A stretch of 64,000 bases of DNA from Pseudorasbora parva (lineage: Eukaryota; Chordata; Actinopteri; Cypriniformes; Gobionidae): contig NC_090185.1 in assembly GCF_024679245.1 (NCBI RefSeq), positions 24,727,926 to 24,791,925 of the forward strand, given 5' to 3'. Both the position numbers and the translations under genes were made by a program. The notes under the pieces were generated by a model, which searched no databases, was not told the origin of the DNA, and worked only from the letters and a program-made list of their open reading frames with translations. How positions within the stretch are numbered: the stretch's first letter is position 1; the number at the start of each line of letters is the position of its first letter. Positions 35,401-45,131 of this stretch are shown here, one piece after another.

Positions 35401-37752
35401 TCTGATAGTGGCCTTCAGCAATTATGCATTGTTGGGTCTGGCATATCGCATCTTTCTCTTCACAATAACCCATAGATTTTCTATGAGGTTAAGGTCAGGC
35501 GGGTTTGCTGGCCAATTAAGAACAGGGATACTATGGTCCTTAAACCTGGCACTGGTTGCTTTGGCACTGTGTGCGGGTGCCAAGTCCTGTTGGAAAAGGA
35601 AATCTGCGTCTCCATAAAGTTGGTCAGCAGCAGGAAGCAAGAAGTGCTCTAAAACTTCCTGCTCTACGGCTGCGTTGACCTCAGAAACCACAGTGGATCA
35701 ACACTAGCAGATGACATGGCACCCCAAACCATCAATGACCGTGGAAACTTTACACTGGACCTCAAGCAACGTGGATTGTGTGCCTCTCCTCTCTTACTCC
35801 AGTCTCTGGGACTCTGATTTCTAAAGGAAATGCTAATTTTACTTTCATCAATGAACATAACTTTGGACAACTCAGCAGTCCTTTTTGTCTTTAGCCCAGG
35901 CCAGACACTTATGACATTGTCTGTTGTTGAAGAGTGGCTTGACACAAGGAATGCGACAGCTGAAACCCTGGTCTTGCATACATCTGTGCGTAAAACTGCG
36001 AGTTTCTTGGAAGCACTGACTCCAGCTGCAGTTCACTCTTTGTGAATCTCCCACATATTTTCGAAGTGGTTTTGTTTCACAATCTTCTCCAGGATGCGGT
36101 TATTCCTGTTGCTTGTACACTTTTTTGCTACCACATCTATTCCATCCCTTCGCCTCGCTATTAATGTGCTTGGACAAAGAGCTATGTGAACAGCCAAACT
36201 ATTTTGCAATGATCTTTTTTGTCTTGACCTCCTTGTGCAAGGTGTCAATGGTCGTCTTTTGGACAACTGCCAAGTCAGCAGTCTTCCAAATGATTGTGTA
36301 ACCTACAGAGCTAGACTGAGAGACAATTTCAAGGCCTTTGCAGGTGTTTGGAGTTAGCTAGCTGAATAGAGTGTGGCACTAAGTCTCTTCAATATTGAAC
36401 CTTTTCACAATATTCTAATTTTCTAAGAGACTGAATGTGGGATTTTCCTTAGCTGTCAGTTATAATCATCAAAATAAATAAAAAAAATAAACATTTGAAA
36501 TACATCAGTCTGTGTGTAAAGTTGAGTAAAGTGTAAAATTTCACTTTTTGAATGGAATTAGTGAAATCAACTTTTTGGTGATATTCTAATTATATGACCA
36601 GCACCTGTAAGTTTTATTTTTTTATGTTTAATCATTTTGCTTCCACATTACTTGAAAGGCAAGATCTATCATGTTTTTTTTAATTATATCATCGTGGTAA
36701 GATGGTAAGTGGATATTGTCAGATCTTGTCCTTGCTGTGGTTGTTCTGTGGTTTTGTTTCTATATTTTCTGAAATGCAGCTTTTATTTAAGATTTTATCT
36801 AATTAAAATGTACTGCTTGCAAATAGATCCAGCTCTTTTTTTTCATTTTTGGCAACGCAGTGCCAACAGTTGACATGCATTGTATGTGGTTTGTTGTGTT
36901 TACATAACTTAAAAGGAACCTCAGGCAAATTATTTAAATATGCAGACAGAACAGATGTTTGAGGAAATCAAGGTCAGACGCTATGATTCAGAAGAAATGT
37001 GACAGGAAAAAGGGACAGATTTTAGGGATTAAACTTGATATCTGGTCTGTATGTCTTTTCAGGATTGTAGATGTTGGTGGTCAGAGAGGACAGAGAAAGA
37101 AGTGGATCCATTGCTTTGAGAATGTGACTTCGCTCATATTTCTAGCCTCCCTCAGCGAATACGACCAACTTCTGGAGGAGAATAACAAGGATGTATGCTT
37201 CCTAATATCTCTCCTGTCCTTCCTGTGTAATATTGATAAATCTGTTCATCTTTGTACTCTTTCTCTCTTTGGCTACAGAACCGTATGGAAGAGAGCTTAT
37301 CACTGTTCTACACGACCATCCACTCAACGTGGTTTGCTAATTCCTCCGTCATCCTGTTCCTGAACAAAATGGACATCCTGGCCGAGAAGATTCAGTTCTC
37401 AGATCTAAAAACATACATTCCTGGATTTCAAGGTAGTTTGATGAACATTCAATTAAAGTGAAAGGCAGCATTATCTGTGTGACCTCTTGTTTTGTCATAC
37501 CTGATTCACTCTTTCTTTTCTTTCTTCTGTGTATTGATACCATCTTCAGGTAAACGTCGGGACGTTCAAGATGCCATGGTGTTTATCAAAAGTTTATATA
37601 TACAGAAAGCGGTTTCCTATGAGACAAGGAACTCCAAACAAGTCTACTCTCACTTCACCTGCGCCACGGACACCAAAAACATCCGTAAAGTCTTCACCGA
37701 TGTAAAGGACACTGTCCTTGTCAAGGCTTTAGAGGACTTTGGATTTTTCTAA
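23961..37752 (+). CDS. gna15: gna15-like G protein alpha subunit, paralog B
   Basis: Seven coding exons: 23961-24102, 26168-26352, 30041-30195, 30388-30516, 37063-37192, 37279-37432, 37550-37752. They total 1098 nt (365 aa), in frame, with GT-AG junctions. G-boxes: P-loop GTGESGKT (48-55), switch I VRFPTSGI with the Arg finger kept (Arg185) and Thr188, DVGGQ (207-211), NKMD (276-279), TCAT near the C-terminus. N-terminal Cys residues at 6, 8, 9 and 11 suit palmitoylation. Switch II reads [10 protein letters not shown] where Gq has GGQRSERRKW. The last residues EDFGFF resemble the Gi ending (DCGLF) more than the Gq ending. Same strand as A, starting 7.1 kb after its stop. All known residues for GTP binding are present, so I expect a working GTPase. 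An AATAAA lies at 37906-37911. Confidence 0.92.
24630..24707. repeat. (AT)n microsatellite
   Basis: About 39 AT units, directly abutting the left TIR of the mariner-like element. Confidence 0.97.
24708..25878 (-). mobile_element. Tc1/mariner-like transposon, degraded transposase
   Basis: TIRs CAGCGATCAGGCATAACATT (left) and the complement of ...TGTTATGCCTGATCGGTG (right), flanked by TA on both sides. Minus-strand frames keep [10 protein letters not shown] and [20 protein letters not shown] (second Asp and Glu of the DDE triad) but are frameshifted. In intron 1 of paralog B. Confidence 0.88.
26168..26352 (+). CDS. gna15: Paralog B exon 2 (P-loop)
   Basis: 185 nt. Encodes [20 protein letters not shown] and ends NPQNE; donor GTGATT as in A. 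A (TA)n tract and a Tc1 element follow 90-125 nt into the intron. Confidence 0.9.
26442..26477. repeat. (TA)n microsatellite
   Basis: About 18 TA units; the Tc1 element at 26478 is inserted at its end, using TA as target. Confidence 0.95.
26478..28012 (+). mobile_element. Tc1-like transposon with ~210-bp TIRs, inactive
   Basis: 1535 bp, TIRs CAGTGCCTTTGCGAAAGTAT and ...ATACTTTCGCAAGGCACTG, with similarity extending about 210 bp inward. TA target site duplication. Lies in intron 2 of paralog B. Confidence 0.92.
26871..27793 (+). pseudogene. Tc1 transposase, interrupted
   Basis: N-terminal HTH part from ATG 26871 ([20 protein letters not shown]) stops at TGA 27003-27005, where the family normally has Trp (TGG). 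A second lesion lies near 27170. The C-terminal part 27203-27793 is open and keeps [10 protein letters not shown] and [11 protein letters not shown], the last two acidic residues of the DDE triad. Confidence 0.85.
28310..28745. repeat. Degenerate A/C-rich tandem repeat (GCCACAACACAATGGAAA-like)
   Basis: Irregular units of 18-20 bp around CCACAACACAATGGAA, strand-asymmetric with few T. The long open frames on the minus strand are a by-product. Confidence 0.75.
29027..29117. repeat. (GT)n microsatellite
   Basis: About 45 GT units; a shorter (TG)n follows at 29406-29437. Confidence 0.98.
30041..30195 (+). CDS. gna15: Paralog B exon 3 (helical domain)
   Basis: 155 nt. Encodes [16 protein letters not shown] through [12 protein letters not shown] with a split Tyr codon at donor TA|GTAAGT. 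Nearly identical to A exon 3, including 30 nt of upstream intron. Confidence 0.9.
30388..30516 (+). CDS. gna15: Paralog B exon 4 (switch I)
   Basis: 129 nt. Encodes [27 protein letters not shown]. The Arg finger (Arg185) and the Mg-coordinating Thr188 are kept; the following Thr is Ser. Confidence 0.9.
30868..31020. mobile_element. Short fold-back MITE
   Basis: Near-palindrome: TGCTGGGTTAAAAACAACTA...TGGACAAACCCAGAA mirrored by TTCTGGGTTTGTCCA...TTGTTTTTAACCCAGCA. In intron 4 of paralog B. Confidence 0.75.
31135..31660 (+). mobile_element. ~520-bp nonautonomous element, reference copy
   Basis: TAGCCTAGAAATCTAGACGC...CTTGATGTGGGTCTGGCTTG then TCAAGCTA. Three copies are in the window (also 17618-18535 split, 22613-23140 inverted). 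The GC-rich interior gives spurious frames. Confidence 0.75.
31664..32556 (-). mobile_element. LTR-like segment with nested fold-back
   Basis: Minus strand reads CACCAGAGGGCCCCCTCACC, CTATATAAACCAGGTTCACT (TATA box) and so on. The 38282-38480 segment is a plus-strand relative (CACCAGAGGGCACTTAACCC, CTATATAAACCATGTTCACC). The CACTGTAAAAAA fold-back (31760-32153) is inserted inside. Looks like a solo LTR; borders approximate. Confidence 0.5.
31760..32153. mobile_element. Fold-back DNA element, CACTGTAAAAAA termini (copy 2)
   Basis: Second copy of 13886-14283, with the same arms and inner sequence (TTTCTGATGACGCAGTGAAA). Confidence 0.7.
32557..34104 (+). mobile_element. Tc1-like transposon, full length
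   Basis: 1548 bp, TIRs CAGGTCCTTCTAAAAAAATT and ...TTTTTTGAGAAGGACCTG, TA on both sides, long TIR similarity (~220 bp). Carries an uninterrupted transposase frame. In intron 4 of paralog B. Confidence 0.93.
32887..33858 (+). CDS. Tc1-family transposase, intact frame but catalytic Asp replaced
   Basis: 323 aa, a normal length for Tc1 transposases, with no stops. N-terminal paired-type HTH ([20 protein letters not shown]), then the DDE domain: first Asp in LFSDESKF, Glu in [11 protein letters not shown]. At the second catalytic position, family [10 protein letters not shown] reads [10 protein letters not shown] here (near residue 224), i.e. Asp to Asn. This should abolish strand transfer. Cut-and-paste element enzyme; nuclear if expressed. 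The degraded relative at 35422-35691 keeps QQD, so the Asn is a copy-specific change. Confidence 0.9.
   Translation: MVKTADLTAVQKAIIDTLKKEGKIQKEISERIGCSQSAVSRHLSGKSVGRKKCGKKCYTTRRGDRTLRKIVEKDRFQTLGDLRKQWTESGVETSRATMHRRVQEMGYRCRIPQVKPLLATEKQHWTVAQWSKVLFSDESKFCMSFGNQGARDWRKPGEKEMPKCLKSSVKYPQSVMVWGAMSAAGVGPLCFIKGRVNAASYQEILEHFMLPSAEKLYGDEDFVFQHNLAPAHSAKTTGKWFTDHGITVLNWPANSPDLNPIENLWDIVKRKLRDARPNTLDELKAAIESSWASITPQQCHRLIASMPRRIEAVISAKGFPTKY
34128..34398 (-). mobile_element. Headless 5S-SINE-type copy
   Basis: Matches 6768-7025 (CTTTTCTAGGCACCCAAAGC...GCCGGGGTTACACCCCTA) but lacks the 5S-derived head. Inserted between two copies of the Tc1 3' end. Confidence 0.75.
34402..34704 (+). repeat. Duplicated 3' end of the Tc1 element
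   Basis: Starts CCACGCCGCATTGAAGCAGT and ends AGAAGGACCTG; a near-identical repeat of 33805-34104 (transposase C-terminal codons plus right TIR). The two copies bracket the SINE. Confidence 0.88.
35080..36608 (-). mobile_element. Degraded Tc1-like transposon (different family)
   Basis: Minus-strand frames: HTH part at 36266-36033, first Asp region FIDESKIS near 35870, [14 protein letters not shown] near 35580, [10 protein letters not shown] near 35490, all frame-broken. Right end ACAGGTGCTGGTCATATAAT on the minus strand; inner TIR blocks TATTTCAAAT and CTAAGGAAAATCCCA occur inverted at both ends. Left end poorly defined. Confidence 0.8.
37063..37192 (+). CDS. gna15: Paralog B exon 5 (switch II)
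   Basis: 130 nt. Encodes [20 protein letters not shown] and [14 protein letters not shown]. The DxxG box is intact; Ser-Glu after QR/QK in the family is Gly-Gln here, a change shared with paralog A but not C. Confidence 0.92.
37279..37432 (+). CDS. gna15: Paralog B exon 6 (NKxD)
   Basis: 154 nt, NKMD intact. Only a handful of bases differ from A exon 6, and the neighbouring intron sequence is also shared, so this segment is either recently duplicated or gene-converted. Confidence 0.92.
37550..37752 (+). CDS. gna15: Paralog B exon 7 (C-terminus)
   Basis: 203 nt to TAA (37750-37752). Encodes [15 protein letters not shown] and [10 protein letters not shown], ending EDFGFF. Position -3 is Gly as in Gi, not Asn as in Gq; there is no Cys at -4, so no pertussis toxin site. 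Confidence 0.92.
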
Positions 37753-37905
37753 TGAGCCCAAAACGCACTTTCAGTTTGCATGAGCCAAATTAATGTTTTA
37801 TAATTATTTATAACAGAGCGTTCTTAGACAAAATGTAATTAAGAGTTAGTTTTCTATTGGCCTGTATGTATGCTTGGTCTGTTACAGAAAATATATAAAC
37901 AATAC

Positions 37906-37911
37906 AATAAA
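37906..37911 (+). terminator. AATAAA polyadenylation signal, paralog B
   Basis: AATAAA 154 nt after the paralog B stop, in an otherwise unique 3' flank. Plausible cleavage signal. Confidence 0.5.
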
Positions 37912-38281
37912 CTCCAATATCATACACTAGAGTTGTGGGGTTGGGGTAAATTAAGCACGATATGCTTTGATGTCGCAATTGTGTTGCATTGTGGTCTATG
38001 GATCTATGTGTTTCTATGGCAACAATATCAACACCTAAATTAATCTGCAGATGACAGGTGGTACAAGTTGAAATCTTGGAATTATGATAATTACGACATG
38101 GCATAAACGCACCTTGTATGAGTAGACTTGCTCCCTCGGTCAAAATCAAGAGCTCTATGATCAGTAGTGGAGCAGAGGAATGTCCAGGGTGGACCGGACA
38201 TCTTATTCAACTTCCGAATGCAAATGAAGATCTTTTTGATGAAATCTGAGAGCTTTCTGTCCATCGATAGACAGCTACGCA

Positions 38282-38480
38282 ATTGTCATGATTCACCAGT
38301 GAGAGTGCCCCTGATTACCACCAGAGGGCACTTAACCCTGGACTGTCATTCAATCAAAGACTTCCATTATCCATAATCCTTTGCCCGGACTCATCAGCAC
38401 TCATTGTTTACACCTGTGTCTCATTTACCTCATTACCTCAACCTATATAAACCATGTTCACCTTGTCATTTACTGTAAAG
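38282..38480 (+). mobile_element. LTR-like fragment, plus strand
   Basis: GTCATGATTCACCAGTGAGA...CTATATAAACCATGTTCACC; relative of 31664-32556 in the opposite orientation. Followed directly by the fold-back at 38490. Confidence 0.45.
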
Positions 38481-38489
38481 TCTTGTTAA

Positions 38490-39245
38490 AGGGTTAGTTC
38501 ACCCAAAAATGAAAATGATGTCATTAATGACTAATCCTCATGTTGATCCACACCCTTAAGACCTCCGTTCATCTTTGGAACACAGTTTAAGATATTTTAT
38601 ATTTAGTCAGAGAGCTTTCTGTCCCTCCATTGAAAATGTAAGGTATATTGTCCATGTCCAGAAGGATCAGAAAAGTAAAATATCATCAAAGTAGTCCATG
38701 TGACATCAGTGGGTTAGTTATATTTTTTTTGAAGCATCGAAAATACATTTTGGTCAAAAATAACAAAACTATGTATTCGGCATTGTCTTCTCTTCCGGGT
38801 CTGTTGTCAAACCACGTTCCCAACTCCGCAGTGACGCTGCTGTTTGAGCTTTAGCAAGAACCAATGAAGTTCATTATCGTGTGTTCGAAAGCATGTTTGA
38901 GCTTCAGCAAGAGGTTTGTTCTCACACATCAAGCAGGTTTGGTTTAGTTTCTGTTTGTGTTTGGTGATCAACGGTTATATGTGAATAAAAGCCTAAATGC
39001 AATCTATTCATCATATAAAGAAATCAAGTCTCTTAAAAAATTGGAATTAACCACTCAATTCATATGGATTATTTTTACGATCTCTTTATGAACTTTTGAA
39101 GTGTCAAAGTGGTAGTTGCGTAGCTGTCAACGGAGGGACAGAAAGGTCTCAGATTTCATCAAAAAGATCTTCATTTCTGTCCTGAAGATAAACAAAGGTC
39201 TTACAATAGAAACAATTAAATTTTTGGGTGAACTATCCCTTTAAG
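38490..39245. mobile_element. Fold-back MITE, full copy
   Basis: Left GGGTTAGTTCACCCAAAAAT, right ATTTTTGGGTGAACTATCCC, with inner inverted blocks around CTTTCTGTCC and ATCTTC. No coding content. Confidence 0.6.
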
Positions 39246-39942
39246 ACAGTGACTTACATAATTTATTTAACACAATTATTTTCCCCATTCATATTTCTAT
39301 AATCAAAATGTTATATTTAAAACATTATTTTGTTAATAACTATTTCATTTGATTTCATTAAGTCTTGGTGACGTTAGAACACTTCTCAGCCATTGAAAAT
39401 CAAGAAACCAAATAACGCAGACTGTAGTAACAGTGTGACACTGGACCAGTCAAAAGTGTTAAATTAAATACAATGTCAGGGATTTCCAGGAACTCTACAC
39501 ATACACATTATCACACTATCCTCTATTCTTCAGGGCAATAAGAACACAGTGTCTTTTTGTAACTAAAAAGCCACAACATCTCATGACCATTTAAATCTAT
39601 AACGCAAAAATAGAGGATATGTACATTTTCCACTGAAAATAGGTCATAAAAAAAACCAATGAAAAAGTCATACATATTCTTATACACTCGTATACATGTT
39701 TTGATTCAATGACATTTGAAGCAGTACAACAAACCCAACAAATTTTAATTGTTTTAGTATCAAAGTTAAATCATTTGATACACCCGAATCTGCATCTTTA
39801 TTGCATTGAATTTGTAGTGAATACCAATTTCACATCTACAGCTTTTAAAACAGATGGTGCAAATATACTTCACAAATAACAAGCTATCCAAAACATATCC
39901 TTCTCATCCAGGAAGTGAAATCAGTTTTTATTATAATTAAAT

Positions 39943-40113
39943 TTATATTATATTATATTATATTATATTATATTTTATTTTATTATATTATATTATATTA
40001 TATTATATTATATTATATTTTATTATATTATATTATATTATATTATATTATATTATATTATATTATATTATATTATATTATATTATATTATATTATATTA
40101 TATTATATTATAT
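39943..40113. repeat. (TATTA)n microsatellite
   Basis: About 34 five-base units with two TATTT interruptions; a shorter array is at 43015-43072. Confidence 0.96.
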
Positions 40114-40357
40114 TTTTGGTAACAGTTTAGGTAAGGTAAGTTTAAGAGTAGGGATAGTTCACCCCAAAATTTAAATTAGCCCATGATTTACTCACTCTCA
40201 AGGCATCCTGTATATGACATTCTTCTTTCAGACAAATACAATCAGAGTTATATTAAAAATGTCCTTGCTCTTCCAAGCTTTATATTGGCAGTGAAAAAAA
40301 AGAGCTCTGGCTCCACCCTCCTATGTATTTCCGCTTAATTTTAATTCCCTTTTATCG

Positions 40358-41346
40358 CGGGAACTCGAGCTGCAACGAAACGCTAGGGGAACGCCTCTGC
40401 GTGATGCGTCATGAAGCATTAATGAAATCAGTTCAATAGCGAGGAAATACGTCATAGGCGGGTGACGTCATCGACCAGGAAGCTATAAAGCATACCCAGA
40501 CCAAACAGTCATTAGCTTCTGTGCCTTCACAAGCGCTCTATGTGAATATTGTATGTCCATTTATTGTGTGTGTTTGTCTGAAAAAAAAAAGAAAGATATT
40601 ATGGCGAGCGGTCAATTCGGGTCGCAGATGGATCTAGTGGCAGGGTTAGAGACGGGTGATCCCCTATCTCTGCCCTTACTCGCTGGATCTCATGCCTCAG
40701 TTCGCGAGTTGGAAGCACGCTCTGCGGTTTCTTCCGCTCGCGCTGATGCACAGGCGCAGCAGCACTCCAGTTCCGAGGAACTGGATGTTGTGAGCCTCGA
40801 TGATGATGATCTCCCCATGCTGCCGCTACACACACACGCTACACACACTCATGAGGAGCTATTGGAGGTTGTGACTCGCGCCATGTCCAGATTAAGTCGA
40901 CTGGCCGGCCGAGCGTCAAGAAACTCGTCAACAGAGTAGATTAGACGAGCGATTTTTGCCATCATATTCACAGCCTCCAAAGCGGGGCTTGCCGTTCTTC
41001 GTTTTCGACGCAGCTCAAGTTCCCTCGATAAAGGGAACGTCTCAGGTTATGTATGTAGCATGGTTCCCTGAGAGGGAACGAGACGCTGCGTTGGTATGCC
41101 ATACTCCCGGCATGCCTGTGATCGACTTGTTCGGCTTTCTTCAGAAGCTAATGACTGTTTGGTCCGGGTATGCTTTATAGCTTCCTGGTCGATGACGTCA
41201 CCCGCCTATGACGTATCTCCTCGCTATTGGAATGATTTCACCAGTGCTTCATGACGCATCACGCAGAGGCGTTCCCCTAGCGTTTCGACGCAGCGTCTCG
41301 TTCCCTCTCAGGGAACCATGGTTACATACGTAACCTGAGACGTTTT
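40358..41346 (+). mobile_element. Truncated DIRS-like (tyrosine recombinase) retroelement
   Basis: Left arm GGGAACGCCTCTGCGTGATG...GTGACGTCATCGACCAGGAA and the right arm 41165-41300 are inverted copies. A further inverted pair GTCTCAGGTTATGTATGTAG / ACATACGTAACCTGAGAC lies at 41038-41090 and 41293-41345. Between them lies a gag-like frame; RT and recombinase are absent. Inverted-end layout and gag style suggest DIRS1-type; family call is moderate. Confidence 0.5.
40601..40939 (+). pseudogene. DIRS-like gag fragment
   Basis: 113 codons from ATG 40601 (MASGQFGSQMDLVAG...) to TAG 40937. Acidic/Ser-rich with SSEELDVVSLDDDD. The next bases read LDERFLPS and RGLPFF in the following frame, a phrase typical of fish DIRS gag, before the sequence jumps to the right terminal repeat. 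A start 48 nt upstream (40553) is also possible. Confidence 0.45.
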
Positions 41347-42482
41347 CCTTCAGTACTTCGTCTGGGACTGGTGTATTCTTAGGTATTCTCCGAACAAATT
41401 TTTACCGGTCCAATCAGCGAACCGATAACGTTGATGTGGTGCACTAGTTTGAGTTGTAGTTCAGTAATGGCGGCGGCGAAAGATGCAAATGAAACCATTC
41501 ATTCCGTTGGGGCACCGCTGCCGAATATCCAGTTATAGTAAATGTCGAAGCAAGAACAATCTTTGCTGGGGATTGTTGGTGGCCCTCCTCCCCAACAGGG
41601 TGAATTTAGGAAAAGTTTGATTTTCCAGCTCCCTCTGTTAGTGATGAAGGAGTTGCTGAAGCCTTATTTGGACAGTAATTTTTCCTCGTGGGGTCGGAAG
41701 GTATTTCCATCATTTACAGGGGCTAGTCAGTGATTTTATTGCCGTCCGTTTCCCACCACCCGCGTAAAAATGCTCGGCCAAATGACCTACTGCTTTTGAC
41801 AAACACAGAGGTCGTGTGGTGATGTAATAGCTTTCCGAATCCACATCTGAGTTATCAAGAATATATCACTTCAAAATTCACTGTTTATAGTCGTTTTTTG
41901 ACCACTGCAGAGCACCGTACGGTTGAGCTTTGCTGTTATTTGGATGCATTTTTAAACTTATTTCTTTAAAATGCTATCAAATATTTACAAGAGCAAAATA
42001 TTTCATCAGCACTCAAACAAATTAAAATGAAAGCATGGTAACATTTGCGCTGTTATTTATAGCAGCATTTATTATCATACCAAGCATGACATTTTGTTTA
42101 CAGCATACAATCATGTTATGGACCACATGAGTGGTGCGTTCCCGATCACAAAACTCTCCCCTCCACCGTGGCGTGAATAAATCACAATCCGAATGCACGA
42201 GTTTTAGATTTCATCACTGAGGTGGCCTGCACATTTATTTTGAGGATTTCCATGTGTGAAACAGGCGAAGGGCGCATGACATACGTCACGACCAAACGTT
42301 AGCCATTGGTTATGGCAGATTCAATTGTCAAACTTTACCAGAGAACCCACCTTTGCAGAAGTAAACGCTTGTCAATGGAGAGTGGCCAGACTCTAAGTAC
42401 AAATTAAATGTACGAGAGTCTGGTAAGATCAGGCAATAAAAGTGCATCTATCCATCGTAAAAGTGCTCCACACGGCTCCGGG

Positions 42483-42850
42483 GGGTTAATAAAGGCCTTC
42501 TGAAGTGAAGTGATGTGTTTGTGTAAATATCCATATTTAAAACGTTACAAACTGTTATCTGTAATTTATGCTAACTGTCGTACACGCGTTCCAGCGTATA
42601 ACGTAGGACGCTCCGGTGACAATATGCTAAATTTGCTAAACCAAATTTTGTTTTGCTCTATCCTCTGCACTTCCAAATTCGTCACCAGAACTTACGGCCT
42701 GGAACAGAAGTCTCTCGTGAACACCTATGTACAACAGCTAGTGGAAGCTAGAGATTTTACAGTTTATTAAGTTTTAAATATTTTTCTCAACAATGCAAAT
42801 GCATCGCTTCACTTCAGAAGGCCTTTATTAACCCCAACTCATTTTTGGGT
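42483..42850. mobile_element. Fold-back MITE (GGCCTTCTGAAGTGAAG ends)
   Basis: GGGGTTAATAAAGGCCTTCT then GAAGTGAAG at 42483, mirrored by CTTCACTTCAGAAGGCCTTT then ATTAACCCC ending 42836. The frame inside is not host coding. Confidence 0.6.
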
Positions 42851-43014
42851 TAACTATCCCTTTAAGGGATGTAGAATAAGGTCATGCAGAATAAGGCATT
42901 AATATGTGCTTTATAAGTGCTAATAAACAGCCAATATTCTGGTAATATGCATGCTAATAAACTAATAAACTAGTTAATGTAGCGATCATTAACCCTTAAA
43001 TAATATGTTACCAT

Positions 43015-43072
43015 TATATTATATTATATTATATTATATTATATTATATTATATTATATTATATTATATTAT
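43015..43072. repeat. (ATATT)n microsatellite
   Basis: About 11 units. Confidence 0.95.
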
Positions 43073-43739
43073 GAAACCAAAAGCAACAACATGTTGACCT
43101 TTGCAGGGCACAAAGCAGCCAAATGTACTCCAAAGTTTGCTTTGATTCGACTTGCCTTGCATAACTGGATGCAGCCTGTCATTTTCCTTAAAGTCATTTC
43201 CAGGTCACTGCCTACCGTTTGTTTATATTGGGACTATCTCAGACCTGCCTGGAATAACAAGGCTATAAATATTAGCCAATATTTTAAAATAGGTATAGGT
43301 AGATAGATTCCCCGTTTAATAATATACCAAAATCATTCCGACTTTCTTCAGCACTTTGGCTTACTTACCTTGTTCCCATGGCGATATGTGGACTATAGGC
43401 AATCTCAATATCTCACAACACTGCGAAAGGCCAGGTAAACCGGTTCTGCCTGCGAAGACAAAAGACTGACATCCACAGAGCCCGAGAGAGGAGTGTCAAA
43501 TACCTGCAAAGCTATTCAAGAAATTAACACCACTTGTGACTTCTAGAACAGGTTGTGTATAATGTATAGGTCTATGTATAAACTATATTCATCTTCTCAT
43601 GTCAGTGTGTAGCACTGTATATTCGATTCAATGTCAATACTAGTGAATGTTTATAGTAAGGGTTCATTACACTTATTAACGGATGTGTATCAAAATGTAG
43701 GAAGCTGTCCACCAAAACGGCATTTCTGGGAGATGCCTA

Positions 43740-44212
43740 AAAATGCTGACTGGTGCGCGCCTGGGGGTGGTTCTACACGCATGCGTCAGACGGATGTTGC
43801 TTCGCGTCGCGTCTCGAGCGTTTCGCGTCAAACTAAAAACTTTTGAAAACGCATCTCTTTTTTTACCGTCTTTGCTCGAGACCCATGGGTTGTGTTCCGT
43901 TGCATTTCTCGTTTAAACACCAGAACGCGTGCTGTGTAAACGCCTCTAGGTAGGCAGCTGACTAGTTTTGAGACAGCCCATATTCACAGAGTTCAAGAAG
44001 GGCTTTCCTGAATTGCAGGTAGATCTCTCTGAAGCCAGTGGGGAAAATGATGTAACGTTTACAGAAGAATTTTGATTTTTTTTTTTTTTTTTGGCGGGGA
44101 AACTCCTGAGAAAACAGGTGACAGAAGTTGGTTTAGATCCAGTTCGGCTCAGGGAGGAAAATGGTTCGTGTTTCGTAAAGGCATTGACTCACAGGTGTGT
44201 CGACGAATGCAG
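43740..44212 (+). promoter_or_regulatory. CpG-rich probable promoter and 5' exon of paralog C
   Basis: CpG-dense run (CACGCATGCGTCAGACGGAT, TTCGCGTCGCGTCTCGAGCG) in an otherwise AT-rich region. It ends with a strong donor GACGAATGCAG|GTGAGTGA at 44213. The acceptor at 44953 would complete a short leader intron before the ATG at 44981. Inferred from composition and splice consensus. Confidence 0.45.
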
Positions 44213-44980
44213 GTGAGTGATTCAACCCGTTTGTATTGTATTCTCCATTTAATTATATTCTTTTCCCCTTCTTTTAACCCCCTTTATAATTATATTAAAA
44301 GGCACTGCGCACCTGTAATTATAAGTATTAGGTTTCGTCTTTTTCTTCTTAGAGGAAGTTCGAGATTGTGCCCAATGACCAATGTGTTTTAAACAGAGCT
44401 TTAAAACGACTCCAGAATTAAATAGAATTAAACACGAGTTCTTTTCCAGAACAGTCCATTAATTCCAGCACATACATTCGAGTAGAATTGTATACATTTG
44501 ATGATATACCAATGATAGAAGTTCGGCTCATTTTAGGCGAATCGGTTCTTTCGAGTAGTTTTAAAAACGATTCACTGATTCTTTTAAGTCACAACGCCAC
44601 TCTAGCATATTTCAAGCTCGTGTTTCACTTCACTTCAGTTTGTTGTAGGCAACATGGCTCGAAAAAACAAAGTATATAAATACAATTTTATATAATTAAT
44701 TTATAATAATACTGTTTTAATATAATGTCCACTGAAGAAGCAGTCGAAACTTCCATAAACGATTTGTTTAGACGGTTTTGTGAACCGGTTCAGTTTGACT
44801 CTTTCCAAAAGATTCGACTCAAAACAACATCAGTACATTGTTAAAAAAAAATAAAAAAAATAAATAAATAAATAAATAAATAAATATATATATTTCTCCT
44901 TTTCTTAATAACCATTAAATTAAAGGGAAATTGAACTTGTATGTTCTCTTCAGAAATTTTCATTATGCCCTATAGGAGAG

Positions 44981-45131
44981 ATGGGGAGCTGTTGGAGATG
45001 GTGCTATACGACGTGTAGCTGTTGCTTGTCTGAAGATGAGAAGAACGCCATCGTCATACACAATGAAATCAAAAGAATCCTTGCAGACCAGAAGAAAAAA
45101 GAGAGGAAAGAAATCAAAGTACTTTTATTAG
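44981..45131 (+). CDS. gna15: Paralog C exon 1
   Basis: 151 nt. [20 protein letters not shown], then EIKVLLLG. An acceptor TTCTCTTCAG ends at 44953, 27 nt before the ATG, consistent with a noncoding first exon. Confidence 0.92.
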
